Assembly (NCBI GenBank): GCA_963693305.1
Contig: OY855913.1
Location: forward strand, 23,990,114 to 24,054,113
Length of the DNA: 64,000 nucleotides
From: Meandrina meandrites
Taxonomy: Eukaryota; Cnidaria; Anthozoa; Scleractinia; Meandrinidae
Direction: 5' to 3'
Below, in pieces: positions 45,200 through 58,187 of this stretch (within the stretch, counting starts at the first letter, position 1; the number at the start of each line of letters is the position of its first letter). The notes below the pieces were generated by a model, which was given only the letters and a program-made list of their open reading frames with translations, ran no database searches and was not told where the DNA came from. The translations under genes and the position numbers were made by a program.

Positions 45200-45912
45200 G
45201 GGAAAGTGACAAGGAATTTGTAAAAAGCACGTTCTCATACTATGCAATTGTTGAAAAGTCATTCTCCTAAACTTGTCTGCTGTAAACAGCACAATACTCA
45301 AGAGACTTTGAAATATTTGTAATTGTCTCGCACAGTATTTGAATATTCCATTTTTTAATTAATGTCAATTCTGTGCAGTAGTTTCTGTGGAGAGTTGTAG
45401 GAAACATTATTTAGTAGCTTTTAGTTAATCCAAGTGATAAAGTTTAAATTCCATCGGAATTTAACACAAAAGAATTTGCATCAAAATAGATCTGCACTGG
45501 TTGCGTAGTTTTTTCTTTGTTTTTTTTTTTACTTGTTGACAAAGTTGCTTTAAATGTATCTTTTGTATTTTAAGGTCCTCTATTTAGAGAAAGGGAAAAA
45601 TTATTAAGAAAGGCTCTCTAGTTTTTTCCGCTCTTCTATCGTGCGTGACGCTATTAAAGTCACTTAAAGACCTATAAATCACGGATAATTAACCTGCTTG
45701 CCGCGCCGTAGGGCTCTCGCCGACGACAAAAAATAACATAAATTGCCAAACAGTTGCTGGTACATTCGTCGATATTTCTCAATTCGTATTCTCACTAGCG
45801 TGCCCAAAATGTTTTTCCTTTTTAAAACACCTAAAGAAATTAAATTATTGCAAGCAAAGTATGCTTAAAAACTATGCATATCGACTGCATTTTAGAGCTA
45901 ATTGCTTTGAAC

Positions 45913-48900
45913 AAGAAGATGATACGCCGGCAATGCAGATAAACAAGCAAGCACCAACAACAACAACAACCTGCAACTTTTTTACGCTTTCATCAGGCTT
46001 CCCACCAGTTCACTGACCAGTTGCGACTGTCTGTCATGTTTAGCCCACTAAGCTTCTTCGTTTTCTTGTTTGAATCAAAACTAAATAGCAAAGAATTCTA
46101 TGACGCTTCGACACTAGAGGTTCAGAAACAGTGACGTAATATCAGCTGTTCACTTCATGCATAATGACCTGACTGCCTCAGTCGTCAAAGGCGAAGGCCA
46201 TAAACTGGCGAGGTTAATTTGAGCACAAAATCAACCTCAACCTCTTTTAATCGCGTCAAAGCTCACTTTGAGGTCAAAAACTATCGATCTTTTCGTGCAT
46301 ATAAAAACTCATAAATCACTGTTTAAATAAATGTGTCTAACCAATTTCCAAGTTTCAATGATGGCAGTGTCGCGATGGACCATTATGACCACTCGCTAAC
46401 ATCGGATATAAGAAAACGTTTTAATGCAAAAACAAGAACCTTTTCGCAACTCACGCTTTGTAAAGCGTCTCATGGCGCCCCAAGTGAATTGAGATCAATT
46501 GAAGTGGTCACATGCTGTTGCTTAAAAGAATTTGAAATTTTCAGCCCTTAAGTGGTCGCGGCCGCCTACGAGAAGTGGTTCGGTGATTTGACTGGGAAAA
46601 ATTTTGTTTGTTTTTGAAAAGTTGTCGCTTACGTGGAGATGTGGTCGCACAGGAGCGTCTAACTATAGAGAAGAGGAACTTTTGCCGGTTTGTTTCATAT
46701 ATATGCTTTTTTAAATTAAATTGCCGCAGCTTGCTCTGAATGTTTACAACCTCTGGTATTGGTTAATGAAGTAATCTTATAAGCCATTGCCAGTGACTGA
46801 CATGCAGTATAACATGGAAACGATACTGCTAATAGGCAGTGCACCGCAGTGTTGCCTTATACATCGGTGCAAATAAAACTGCTGGCATAAATATCTAATG
46901 GGTGGGATAAATAGCTTTACAGGGCATGCGCAAGACTTGAGAACAATACTTTTTTTCAATAGCACAACCCAAGGATCAATACAATTATTTAACGCCCACA
47001 CTGTGTAAGTTGATTAACCGATACTGGCGTGGTTAAAACCTGAATAAATCCATGAAATAAGGTCCTGCATTTGTAGCGCACAATGCACTTTTGTGATGTT
47101 TGTGTGAGACTGTCCTGTGCTAATCCACTAAACCGATTAAGCCCTAAGGTGTAAACTTTGATAATCAATTAATTAATTAATATCAATTAATTTATTATTC
47201 TTGCAAAGCTGGTAAGGGGTGGGGAGTATCTAAATGTGTGCAGCAGGTAAAAAGTGGAGTGTATGTACGTTACTTATGTGAAGAACACAAAAACTATATA
47301 TTTGTTTCGGCAGGCCCTTTGGTCTCCATGTGGTACCATTCTTCCTAGAGCAGGAAACTTTGCGCTAAACTCAGCGCAGAAGATAAATCTATGAGGCGCT
47401 TGAACTTACGAACGTCGCGAGCTTTTCTCTCCGGTACGATTCTTGTAGACTCCGTGGTGCCAAGTTAAAACCGCAAATTAAATTAGACTTTTAGGCGTCA
47501 CATGGCTCTTGATATGTTACATTTCATAAACTGAGAAAAAGACATTGCTTCGATCAAGACCTCAATAGTAGATGAAATTATTAACTTGGTAGAATGCTTG
47601 AGCTACAATAAACTTCAATTACATTCCCCACGCCGTTGTAAAAAGTTGATCATTGTAGCCGGGAAGCGAAGGTCTAGAATACAGGCCGATTTCAGCACAA
47701 GTAGAATCGACTCCTTGCCAGATTTTAGAAATACAACGTTTCTAGGAAAAAATACCAAAAGTTGCGTGGCTATAACGACCTTTAACAACCGTTAAACCGC
47801 TGTCAGCTGAAAGTGGCTATAAAAAGCCCACTCGTAGTTTATGATATCTAACAATTTCTGTTACGGCAAATGCGCGTAACCCGCGGGGATTGCCGCCTAA
47901 CCAACGGCTGATATCGCTGTCTGACCCTGTCTTTTTCGCAGTGTAGGACGAACAGCCGCCGAATCTTCAAGTTTTCCCAGTACTTCTAAATCCTCTAAAA
48001 CAAAGAAACGATGGGTATGATTTTTTTCTTTTCCATTCTAAGTTCATTTTTACCGCATCTTATTAGATGCCTTTGTCATGGTTTAGCTATCGGGGATGTA
48101 AATATCATTGGCGTTTATTCTTTTACAAGAAAGTGTATTGTCCGAGGGCCGTACTGAGCCGGAGTTCCATCGGCCTAGACAAAATAAACTAGGGAGGTAA
48201 ATCCGTGCGCTTTTTGGAGGGAGGGGGGGGGGGGGGGGACCAGGGACATGGGGGCTCACCTGGATAGCGAATGGCCGGTACCAAGAAAATGCTGGCCTTT
48301 GAAACTGTTCCGATCTCCAAATTTCTTGCTTCTCGGCTCAAAGTTCTTACTATATGCTCAGGTTATTACAGTTCCTCTCTTTTGTAACTCTCTGGCATAG
48401 GTTTGGCTCGCACTCTTTTATGTGGATCAAACCCGAACTGTCAATCAGTTGTCAAATCTGTCAAATTCTAAAATCAAGGTTTATGTAAACTCACGCGCGG
48501 TGTACTATTCACACAAGTGCGCCTGCGCAGAAGTTCACCTCAAGCATGCACCTTCGTAGAATTTACTTTACAGAAATTCTTTTTATTCCCGAATTTTCGC
48601 TATCAAGCATAGGGTGTATGATCCAAATAAAACAGCACTAGCAATATAAAAATTATACAGAACAATTTTACAGAATAAAATTAAAGAGTAGTGCTTAAGT
48701 CTCTGATAAAAGTTGTTGTTAACGATTTCGTACAACGGAGGTGTTACAAGAATTAAGTTACGAAACCTTAACTTCGTGAGCGTGACTTCCAGCTAAAACT
48801 ATCCATCTCATTAAATGTTTGTGCTCTTGGTACAAACATGTCTTGAGGCATCATTACTTTACTTTGCACCTCTATGCGAAGTGTTAATGGAATACATAAG

Positions 48901-49598
48901 TAAAAATATTACAACTAAAAACATCCGAAAAGTCAGCAAAACGAGTAAAGTTTGAAAGAAAAATTACACATAATTTTACTAGTGTGTCGTGAAGTCCAAA
49001 ACAGATATTTTCCAAAAGAGCGGTTATAAAAAGTAGTTTTTAATTTTTATCTTATTATTTCCAACGACACCCGTGAGTACACAAACAAATTTCGTAGGTA
49101 ACGCAGCTGGAAATAGAAAATATGTCGAAACAGCAATGATTCTCAAGTAATACAAATGAACCACGTTTTACCGAGAAATCGGTTGATAGGCTCTAAGTAA
49201 GATTTACATTCACAATAACCAAGTTACAACGCAATATTTCCAGTGCAACAAATAGCCAAGTAATTTACATATATTTCGTTGAAGAATTGATTCCTTGGAA
49301 ACGCAACATCTGTGTGTAAGTGACAACGGCAAGAGAATACAACATTTGATCGGTTAAACCCTAAGAGCAAGTCAGTACGGTTTTGTGTCCCAAGCAGCTA
49401 AAATATTTCAATATTATATTTTGAACGACCCAACAACTAACTCCCACATTAAAATCACTTTTTAATCAATTATAATTATAAGTATTATGTATTTTAAGTC
49501 CTGATGATTTTACCGTGTTGAAATAAAGTTACATCATAAACTACGAATAAATATCACAAGAGAATTTCTTTCTTGCTTGCATCTTTATTGTTTTACAC
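45913..49598. other. Intergenic sequence between the duplicated copies
   Basis: No gene recognised. A G-run lies at 48222-48238. A fragment at 46545-46670 resembles the interior of the pogo-like MITE at 23788-24279. Confidence 0.4.
46545..46670 (+). repeat. Fragment related to the CGCTTACG repeat family
   Basis: AAGTGGTCGCGGCCGCCTACG and GTCGCTTACGTGGAG motifs resemble those within 23788-24279. The termini are missing. Confidence 0.4.
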
Positions 49599-51190
49599 TG
49601 TTCAAGCACGAAGCTTGCAGTGAAATCTCTGATCGGCGCTACTTGAATAAAACCCTTGTAACAGCAAATCTTCTGAAGTTGAGTATTGAATATTGAATAT
49701 ATTATCAATAGTTTTCTTTCCTCGTAAGTACGGACTAGCTACTGTTTCGGCTCTTTCTGTTATCGCAGTTCTTTTGTTCAGCGAAGTATGAAGTGAGCTT
49801 GTACTGAACTGATCAGTATTTGCTCAATTTATTGTGAAAAAGATCTTGTTAAAAACAATTGCCTTGGCGGCTGTTAGATTTTGTGCTCTTAAAATTGTGC
49901 AGCCCAGTTTAACACCAGTCTAGGTTTTACCCGCGTGGTTATAAACTTTACCTACTTCACAGTGCACGGGGCAAGAGTGTTGCAGCAACCAAAGTCACAA
50001 CTGGGGAGGGGGGGGGGGGGGGGGATATGAAACTTGTGTAGCAGAATGTGTAGCAGAATGTTGTATAATGGAGACAATATCTTGGTTAATGATGAATCAC
50101 CTAAGCTATGACGCAAACCAGTTCTAATAGAAATTTTACGTAGTAGTGTTTCCTTTATCTGATCACAGTTGTTTCAGTGACGTTATTTCTACTCTGATAT
50201 TCTCTACGTCATTTCTTGTCCACTGTAGATGGCCTAAACACATATGTAGTGCGTGAGGGTGTTTTACATCACAGAGAGCACATCTTAAAATTGGAATCCC
50301 TCTTAACCTTTCTCACTTATAACCTTTATTTAACTATTACACAATTTTAAAATTTTCTTATTGTTAAATGGATATTTGTACATTGTAAAGAAAGATGATT
50401 ATGTACAATCGTGACTGACGGTCAGCCTCGAGTGGGTTTAAATAGGTATGACCCAGCTTGATGACCGTTTTTCTGCCTTCTCGTCAAAGCAGATCCGGCG
50501 CGCTTTGAATCCAACCTAGGACTCAATCATGATGTTTCCTGTGTGATAGTTAGAGCGCTAACACATTTTCTTTTCTTCTTTGAAGTCACGTATTTATCTC
50601 GTTCACTCAATTAAAATTCTTCTTTACACAAGTCCGTTTATATTGCAGTACAAATATCTCGAATACTAGTATTAGACATCATTTTTTACTACTCTTGCAA
50701 TATGTACTGATTTCGGCAAGCGCAGGGGGTACAGAAGTAAAAATACAAACACAAATACCAGGAGAAAGAACTGTACAGCGATAAAATGCTTTATGTCTAA
50801 TAAGGTATAATCCATTTTTTTTCTCTTTGTTGAAAAGTCATTCACCTAAACTGGTCTGCTTAAGGCACAATACTCAAGAGACTTGCAGTAGTTTCTGTGG
50901 AGAGTTGTAGGAAACATTTTAGCAAATCCAAGTGATGAAAATTCTTTTTCCTTTTAAAAACACTCGACCACTAAGTGAGTCTTTCTGAAGAAATACAGGA
51001 TGATAAATTTTTGCATTAAGAAATTCGGAAAAAACCCGAGCTCCAGATGGGATTTGAACCCACGACCCTCCGTGATCTAGTCATCTCTGTGATCTTTTAA
51101 AAACACTTAACGAAATTAAATTCTTGCACATAAACTATGCTTTAAAACGATGGATATCGACTGGATTTTTGAGGTAATTGCCTTCCTGGG
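49599..51190 (+). repeat. Duplicated segment, copy 2
   Basis: This matches copy 1 (43660-45912) with modest divergence and small indels. It holds a G-run of about 17 at the equivalent place and lacks the two insertions seen in copy 1. It has its own SINE insertion near 50985-51090. Confidence 0.85.
50985..51090 (-). repeat. tRNA-derived SINE fragment
   Basis: On the minus strand GGTCGTGGGTTCAAATCCC, then ATCTGGAGCTCGGGTTTTTT, gives a clear B box in a tRNA-like 3' half followed by a SINE body. The 5' A-box half is poorly kept. It is absent from the matching place in copy 1. Confidence 0.6.
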
Positions 51191-51573
51191 GAGGGGGGGG
51201 GGGGGGGGGGAGAGGCATTTCCAAAAATGAGCTATATAGGTATGTGCCGCTGGGAAGGGTATGGTTTTCAAGCAGTTTAGTCTAGAAATCAGAGAGTTTT
51301 GGCCTAGAATAGGGTATCATTGGCCGAAAACACAGATCAGTGGTATGAAAAATTAAGTCCAGAAAAGTAACAGAAACTCGGAAGAGAAAGAGGCTTTCCT
51401 AAACGTTAAAAAAATCATCGTAGCAACGTTGTTGACATATGGTATTCCATTAAAACCCCTAATAGTGATACAGTTCGAAAAAGAGCACGGCTGGGATAGG
51501 GTAGGGATTTCCGGTGTCTAGTCTAGTATAGGGTTGCTCACCCCCTGCACCCTACCCCTAGCTCCACCCCTGG
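51185..51573. mobile_element. G/C-ended MITE
   Basis: CCTGGGGAGGGGGG at the left and CTCCACCCCTGG at the right are imperfect inverted ends. The interior (GAGCTATATAGGTATGTGCCGC, TAGGGTATCATT) resembles that of 29619-30091 and 54830-55445, so they are one family. Confidence 0.6.
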
Positions 51574-51607
51574 TACACTGGGCAGAATTAAATGCACCGG
51601 AAGTGCT

Positions 51608-51790
51608 GGCTGTTCAAGCGTCAAGCTTGCATTTAAATCTCTGATCGTGCGCTGCGTGAATAAAACCTTTGTATCAGGGAATCTACTGAAGTTGAATATT
51701 GTCGTGATCAGTAGCTAGTTTTCTTTTCTAGTTGTCCTTATTCAGTCTGCGTTATAACATGTTCGGGTGAGAGCTGTGAGAATGCAGAGT
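51608..51790 (+). repeat. Duplicated segment, copy 3 (partial)
   Basis: About 180 bp resemble the first part of copies 1 and 2 (CTGTTCAAGCG, AAGCTTGCA, TCTCTGATCG, CTACTGAAGTTGA). It lies just downstream of peroxidase B. Confidence 0.75.
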
Positions 51791-51864
51791 GCGAGAGTGC
51801 TTTCTTGTTTTTCACACTTGCGAACAACGATATATTAGCACAAAAATGTCATTCATCTTAGTGA

Positions 51865-51870
51865 TTTATT
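51865..51870 (-). terminator. Polyadenylation signal of peroxidase B
   Basis: AATAAA on the minus strand lies 33 bp after the stop codon. It gives a very short 3' UTR. Confidence 0.6.
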
Positions 51871-51902
51871 TGTCTCAATTTTGAAACTTAACAGGGATTG
51901 CT

Positions 51903-54900
51903 TTAGTTATCAACCTTCCATTTAGTTAGATCCATTCTCGGCAAACTCTCACAGGCCACTGGCATAGAATTCACTGACAAAACTTTCGCTGGAATTTCCT
52001 TTATGTTGTCGCTGTTGTCACAAAGTATACGAGCCAGCGATACCTTCCTCAGCTCGTTCGGCTGATCATCGCTGAACCCGGTCTCACTTTCGTTCTCGAA
52101 CCAAAACCGGTCGCCACTGCGCAGGCGCTGGAACTGTTCGGCAATCAGACAAGCAAATGTTGGTCCCAAGGCACCCGCACCCACGTGCTTTTCCAAGATC
52201 CCTCCAACGTACAAGTCGACATCATCCGGGTGCTTGTAGATACCCGCCATTTTACGAACAACGGCTGAGCGAATTTCCGTTTTGAACTGATCAAAAGAGG
52301 TTGCTTTCTGTAGCCCGCATAAAGTGCGGAATGTGTTGTACCCAGGCAAACCACGCTCGCGACCGCGTTGAATGTTGATAGCGGCAAGATCACTGACGTC
52401 ATTAGGGCCCCGGATGAGCTTCTGTTGAAGAGCTTTGGCAAAACTCCTGAAAGGGCAAGGTTTCAAAGGGATAGTTCTACAGTTTGGTTCACGCGCAAAC
52501 TATTACTCTAGTCCATTCGATTCCAGTAAAGTGCCCCTGTGATCAAATTGTTGATTTTCATCTTTTTTTTTACATTTTTGTGCAAAATTAGACTTTCTTA
52601 CTCATTTTGCCAAATTTCAATCTATTACGAACATAATAAGTTATTCATTTTAACTTTTATTCCGAGAAGTTACGGCCACAATTTGATAAATTGGCGTTGT
52701 TCCAAGGCTTGGTTGCGAATTGGAGAAAGTGACGGTTGAAGGCTCAAAGATACCTCACGGGTTGTAATTTATAATAACAATCAGCATAGAAAATTGTAGG
52801 AAGAGAACATGGTCCGAATTTTTTGCCGCTCTTGATGTTGTTTCAATACTTATTGTTATTATAAATTACAACCTGCCCTTATCTATACCACAACTTATAA
52901 AATACTTGCTCTTTAATATACCTCATAAAGGGATTCCTCTCGGGCGGAGTCTTCCCGACTGGTCCATTATAGGAAGTATGCTCCCGTGTCTTTTTACGAC
53001 GCTATGCGTTATGAGTCAAAGCGAATAAACGAAGCTAAAAAAAGAGGACGGGAGAAATGGAGCGTGGGAAAGGAAACCAAGTAACCGAATCTACACTTTT
53101 TTTGTCATTCTCTCTGTTCCCATGCCAACGTTTTTGTACACTCACCCGTCAACTTTTTGCGAATGGTCTTTTACGAGTCCCCGTATGAGACCGTCAATTC
53201 CTCCATGTGACACATCATAAATCGGCGCGGGATTAAAGAAATCCTTTGTACGGTAGGGAGCGTATTTTCTGGAGTACTCTTTACCATATCGACTCATTTT
53301 ACTCCGTATTTGACTGTGTCCAAATCTGAAGGCCGCGGCGGCGAAACTGCTGGATATTGAGGGGTCGACACTGCTGTTGTAGCCAGTGTAGAATCCTTTA
53401 TCCTTTAGTTTAAGCCCGTATCGATCAATCTACGAGAAAACATACTGAAATGTTTCTGCCTATTGGCAGAAAACCTTTAACACACATTGACAAACCTACC
53501 CTGGCACAGGTGTTTCGGCTAGTTCTTGTCACATCTTCCATCAAGATCCTCCAGTGTAAATATTGGGATTTAAATATTTTTTGGTTTAAAATTTTTCAAT
53601 AACTTAAACTGCTAGAAATTTTTTTAACCAAAAATAAATTCAAAACACAACTATATAGTGATGGGCTAAGACATTTAACACGACTATTGAACGTCTGGAA
53701 CTGAACTTAGCTTTTTTCTACAAACATGTTTTATACATTTACTGAACATACACAGTGTTTCTGGTCAATTAACGATATTTGGTTACCAGGGTCCTCAATT
53801 AGAACAGCAGTGCTAAATACATTGACACTAAAATAAAGTGATTTATTTTACTCATTTTAATGTATACTCACGTAACGTTGATCCAACATTTCCGGGAGAT
53901 ATTCATTGTATGTGATTTGCTGATGCTGAGCTGCCACAATTTTCCTCGTCTCTTGGAAGATTTTTTCTCCGTCCCATTTTTGATTGATTGCTCCGAGTTC
54001 TTGGGCAATACGGTTGTGCTCTCGGACCGCCATAAGATGCATAACTGTTAATCCTTTGGTGTCAAAGTGCAAAATTAAAAGCGAGTGGACAAATAAAGGT
54101 TTCTGGGAAAATATGTTTGCAAAACCAGATGGCCACAATGCCAATAACTCTCCACACGCAAAAGACCTTCATCCGGGATACCGTAAAATTCCAGTTATAA
54201 GCTCCCCGCCCCCTCCCCGCTTATAGGCCCATCTAACTGGAAACAAAAAAATACATCCGGTCATAAGCCCCCCGGATATAAGCCCCCTCTGCTGGATGGG
54301 TGTACATACAATCAAATATTATGTGAATGTTTTCTACATATTGAAAACTTGGCGTATTTGTTGTCGTTCTGTATAGTGAAACAGTCACATACCGTAATAT
54401 GTGATTCTGTGATCACCGCTGCTGGATGACAGTGCTGAACAGGGTTAAATGTTACTTTATTTTGACTTTTTAATTTAAAAACGTATTTCGATCAACACTA
54501 CCGTGGCTCGTTTCGAAACAATATTTTTATTTCGCTTATAAGCCCTCCCGGATATAAGCCCCTCCGCTTATAAGCCCACCCAAAACTCCTTACGAAGTTG
54601 TATAAGCCCAGGGCTTATAACCGGAATTTTACGGTACTCATGCGTAGTTAGCGGAAAGGAAGGTCGAAATGGTGGGAAAAAGATGAGCGAAGGAAAGTGG
54701 AGGAGAAAAATAAAGCGCTGAAAAAGACAATCTGCAAATTTGAGAACATCTCGCAAGTACCCAAACCAAGGACTAACTAATATTTGTAGTTTTTAGCTAA
54801 GTTAATAGTTGTAATTAGGTTTTTATATATGCAAGTGTCCACATATATGGGCTATACGGGTATGTGCCGCTCAACAGGGTATGGTTTTTGCTTCTCTGAC

Positions 54901-56450
54901 TCTGGAACAGGGTACAAAAATCGCCCTTTCTCTCTGGAACAGGGTATATTTTATTTCTGGTTTGACTCTGGAATAGTGTCGAATTTCCCCTAGAATCCTG
55001 ATTAACCACGGTCTAGTATAGCTAACTCCGCTCCCCTCCGTCGCTTGCTTTGTGATATCTGCTGTTTCCCGTGGTATTCCACAAAAAAGGCCATTTTCGT
55101 TGCGTGATCGGTCACGTCACGTACGTTATCGATCGTGTCTCGCATTTCTGTAACCTATTTAACCAGTACATTAACCAGTTATTCATTAAACAGTTGAGTT
55201 AAATAAATGTTCATTTAACTATTAAAAGTCGCTCCGATTTCACTCTGGATGCCAATTTCACTCTGGATCACGTATGCATTAGTTGCTTTGCTTCAAGTCT
55301 GCAACAGGGTACCTTTTTTGCAATTTTTCTCTGGAACAGGGTCGCAAATTCATCATTTTTACTCTGGAACAGGTCAAGACTCTCAGGGAGTCAGCGGCTC
55401 ACCCCCGTAGTAAAATTAAAGGAGTACCCCCCCCCCCCCCCGGGGGGAATTTTCCCCTCAGCTACTGCCATTTGACACAATAATGAAGTTATTATTATTA
55501 TTATTAACTTAAACGCAGTTTTGGTGAATCCGGGGCTGTTCTTTGGAATGTGGAATTACGTAAGCCATTAACCCTTACGAGGTTTAGAAAAAGAATAAAT
55601 GACTTATAGTCTTCAACCGGCACTCACATGGCAAGCACGTAAACCAGTATTTTAGATCTTTTTATATTTTATTTCCACTGCAGATGTTCGGTTATGAAAC
55701 GGAGTATGCAACTACCTAGCACTAGATTTGCGCTTTTTCGCCACCTGAATTATAAGGCTTGTATGTTGTTTACTTAAAAAAATTATCTCACAAAGGAGGG
55801 GGGGGGGGGGGGGGGGTGGTCACGGGCACCCCAAGACCCCCTTTAGCTGCGCCCCTGAAGTCGCTTTGTTTTGCATGCCATCTTAATTTCCAGTTGATGA
55901 AAAACACAACATCATTATGCTTTAGATAGAAAGGACAAAGATGAAATATTTTGCATCATTACCTGGATTTATGTTGGCTCTTTTATCTCCCGCCTTGAAA
56001 CATGGCTTCTTTGCTGGATCCTTGGTGCGGCAAAATCCCGAAGTTGTTGTTGGAAGTAGTCCGTGGAGTACCGAGCTACCAGGGTGGGGGATCTCCTTCA
56101 TGCGTCCTTGTCCTTTACCAATGTCCCGTAGCTCACCAAGGCTGTTCTTGTCCACCCCATATACCAAGGAGGCGTCGATAAATGCGGTTAAGACGTTTGT
56201 GTGCTCACGCGATCTAGCCAGCCCTGCGGATGCCGCGGGAGCGTCCCTTTTCAAGGCAATGCAACTAACACCAACTTTGAGAAAGTGTGGATCGTCAGCT
56301 GGGATTGAAATACCGAAGCACTCTCTTGTTAAATTGTTGCATGTACCTTGACAGCTTATGTCCTGGTGAGCGGCAAAGGTGATATCATGGTCCAGGTATT
56401 GACCTGTGGAAAATTAAATGGATCAAAAGTTACATTCCATGAGCCATCAC

Positions 56451-56544
<94 letters not shown>

Positions 56545-57775
56545 CATCATCATTTTCCTCCAATCCTTCCTATTACTAACCGAAATATATATAAGCAAGC
56601 CCTTTTCAGTAGTGAGAGAGGAGCAGAAAACAGTACCTCTTAGTACCTAAGTAAATTTTTGTCATTGCTGAAAGGTCCTAAAAGAGAAATCTGGCAATGT
56701 AACAGTACACTAACCATTAAGCCTGAACCTGTTGAGAAGCTTTAGACTCGCAAGTTCTAACATAATATAGTATAGCGACCTCCTTGATCGCGAAAACGAC
56801 GCTGACAAGGCCGGTAAAATTTCTCAGAACCGCATTACAACGAAGTGTTTTAAATTCAGTTTGTACAAATGATTTGGAGCGCATACAACTTACCCCACGT
56901 CATAGCCATATGACTCATTATTGCTGAAGGCCTGTTCTTTCTTCTGAAAAGCTTAAAGCTGACTTGGCGGGCATTTGGCAAATCGCGACCGTCTCGAGCC
57001 TGTCGGGGCTTGGATATGCCGTCAGCGTAATCCGCCTCAGCTCCAGGTAAACGAATAAAGGCAGTGTTGGCCGAGCCAAGGAATGGGCTTTTGAGGTTGT
57101 TACACGTGCCATCTATGTTAAGATGGCGTCTTTTACTGTCGCACTGCGGTGGATCGTTGTATTTGGGCTCCAGTTGTCGTAATATCTCACTGCCGACGCC
57201 TCTAAGCTGCTCTTGCTCTTGCTTTGTCTTGAGTCTATCATAAATAATATTGATTGTTGGTACTTATTGCGCTTTTCATATAATTAACGGAAAACTGTAA
57301 ATTGTGGATGCGGGCAACATTGGGCTATATATGCACACTTTAATAAAGCACTCGCATTTCATATCATTTTGGTATATCTCTGATTTTTATCCAGGTGCAA
57401 AATTATCTTCGTTAGGTAGTTCAGTGTCCGTTCGTTCATCTTCTTTTGTTTCAGTATAAATAACCTGTAAAGTTAATGTCTAGTTTCAGATAATCTCTCA
57501 TCTGACTCTTACCCCATCTGGTCGAAAACCTTTCTTGTTGTCATTTCCAAAATAAGCGCCTGTTGTTGTCCAGGTTTTAACTCTGACTTAATTTGTGGAT
57601 GATGAGAGTAGCTTGAACGCATATTTTCGTCATCAGATAAGATTTTTTCCTGGGCCCCCAAGAAAGTTTTGAGGATCTCTTCGTCACTGATGTGAATGCC
57701 ACCTGCTCCCTTTACGCCATTCCATGTTAGGATTGTCAATAACATCCTCGTAACAAAGCACCAGAGCAGCAACAT
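51903..57775 (-). CDS. Animal heme peroxidase B (secreted), 6 exons, 684 aa
   Basis: Exons in transcript order are 57775-57513, 57234-56894, 56403-55963, 54053-53872, 53429-53146 and 52446-51903. Junctions are GT-AG and all phases fit. A signal peptide (about 1-24) is followed by a short pro-region with ISDEEILKTFLGAQEKI. The peroxidase domain shows WGQYLDHD with distal His207, a DASLVYG calcium loop, catalytic Arg343, REHNRIA, FRFGHS with proximal His447, NIQRGRERG and the FACLIAEQFQRLRSGDRFW end block. At the position of the conserved heme-ester Glu there is Ile346 (RANIN). The protein lacks the long helical extension of peroxidase A. It is probably a secreted peroxidase, paralogous to A. 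The intron after MTWG is absent from A, and A has an intron near DAFTG that is absent here. Confidence 0.88.
52760..52873. mobile_element. 114-bp MITE, GGTTGTAATTTATAATAACA ends
   Basis: The terminal inverted repeats are 22 bp and perfect (52760-52781 and 52852-52873). It sits in peroxidase B intron 5 and has no coding capacity. Confidence 0.85.
54181..54634. mobile_element. MITE of the CCGTAAAATTCC family (copy 2), TA target site
   Basis: The ends CCGTAAAATTCC and GGAATTTTACGG are flanked by TA on both sides (54179-54180, 54635-54636). It is the reverse-oriented relative of 26951-27281 and carries about 130 bp more in the centre (CTATAGTGAAACAGTCACAT region). It lies in peroxidase B intron 3. 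Confidence 0.85.
54830..55445. repeat. Repeat cluster with CTCTGGAACAGGGTA motifs
   Basis: About six copies of CTCTGGAACAGGGTA-type sequence occur between 54888 and 55380, next to ATATATGGGCTATACGGGTATGTGCCGC and ending in a C-run (55426-55441). It is a larger member of the family seen at 29619 and 51185, in peroxidase B intron 3. Confidence 0.6.
55796..55860. repeat. G-run and transposon end fragment
   Basis: A G-run of about 20 is followed by CACCCCAAGACCCCC and GCGCCCCTGA, probably one end of a hAT-like element. Confidence 0.45.
56451..56553 (+). repeat. (ATC)n microsatellite in peroxidase B intron 2
   Basis: About 34 ATC units with one interruption (CACC). The poly-Ile and poly-Met frames are artefacts. 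Confidence 0.95.
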
Positions 57776-58187
57776 CTTGGCCGAATTTCACAATCAACTA
57801 TGTAAAGAAAACAATACAGATTTTGCAACAATATTGGACGTGTTTTCGTGTGTGCGATATCTGCATTTATCGAGGTCGAGGTGTAGTCTCTGTCTTCGGG
57901 AATTTTCTTTTCTTTTAACAATCTACCAAGAAAAGGGTGGTCAACATGGAGCGAAGGTGAATGACTTACCGCGACCAGCTGGTTTCACTAACTGCTTTTG
58001 AAGGGAGAGTAATCTTCAAATTAAGAACTCCGCGAAGGGTGGAACACTCGAAACTTCGAGACTTCCCCAGACTCGAACCAACTCGACTCTTTTGGGAAAA
58101 AAAATCAACACTCCATTACTCAAAGACAGAGAGTATTGTGTTTTACTGAATATGAATTTAAACGCATTTGTGGTCTGTGTCTCAGTA
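57776..58187. other. 5' flank of peroxidase B
   Basis: No TATA box or other gene was recognised. The promoter is presumably here. Confidence 0.35.

Larger units (their letters stand above)
43660..45912 (+). repeat. Duplicated segment, copy 1
   Basis: From TGTTCAAGCGCGAAGCTTGC onward this matches 49599-51190 in the same orientation through most of its length, including a G-run at 44091-44115 and blocks near 44640-44760 and 45820-45900. It carries two insertions that copy 2 lacks (44773-44999 and about 45070-45240). It has no recognisable gene. Confidence 0.85.

Noticed and set aside
50985..51090. A functional tRNA gene
   Set aside because: Only the B-box half is well kept; the acceptor stem and A box do not fold, so it is a SINE.
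56348..56650. Poly-Ile and poly-Met open frames
   Set aside because: They are the (ATC)n microsatellite read in two directions inside a peroxidase B intron.
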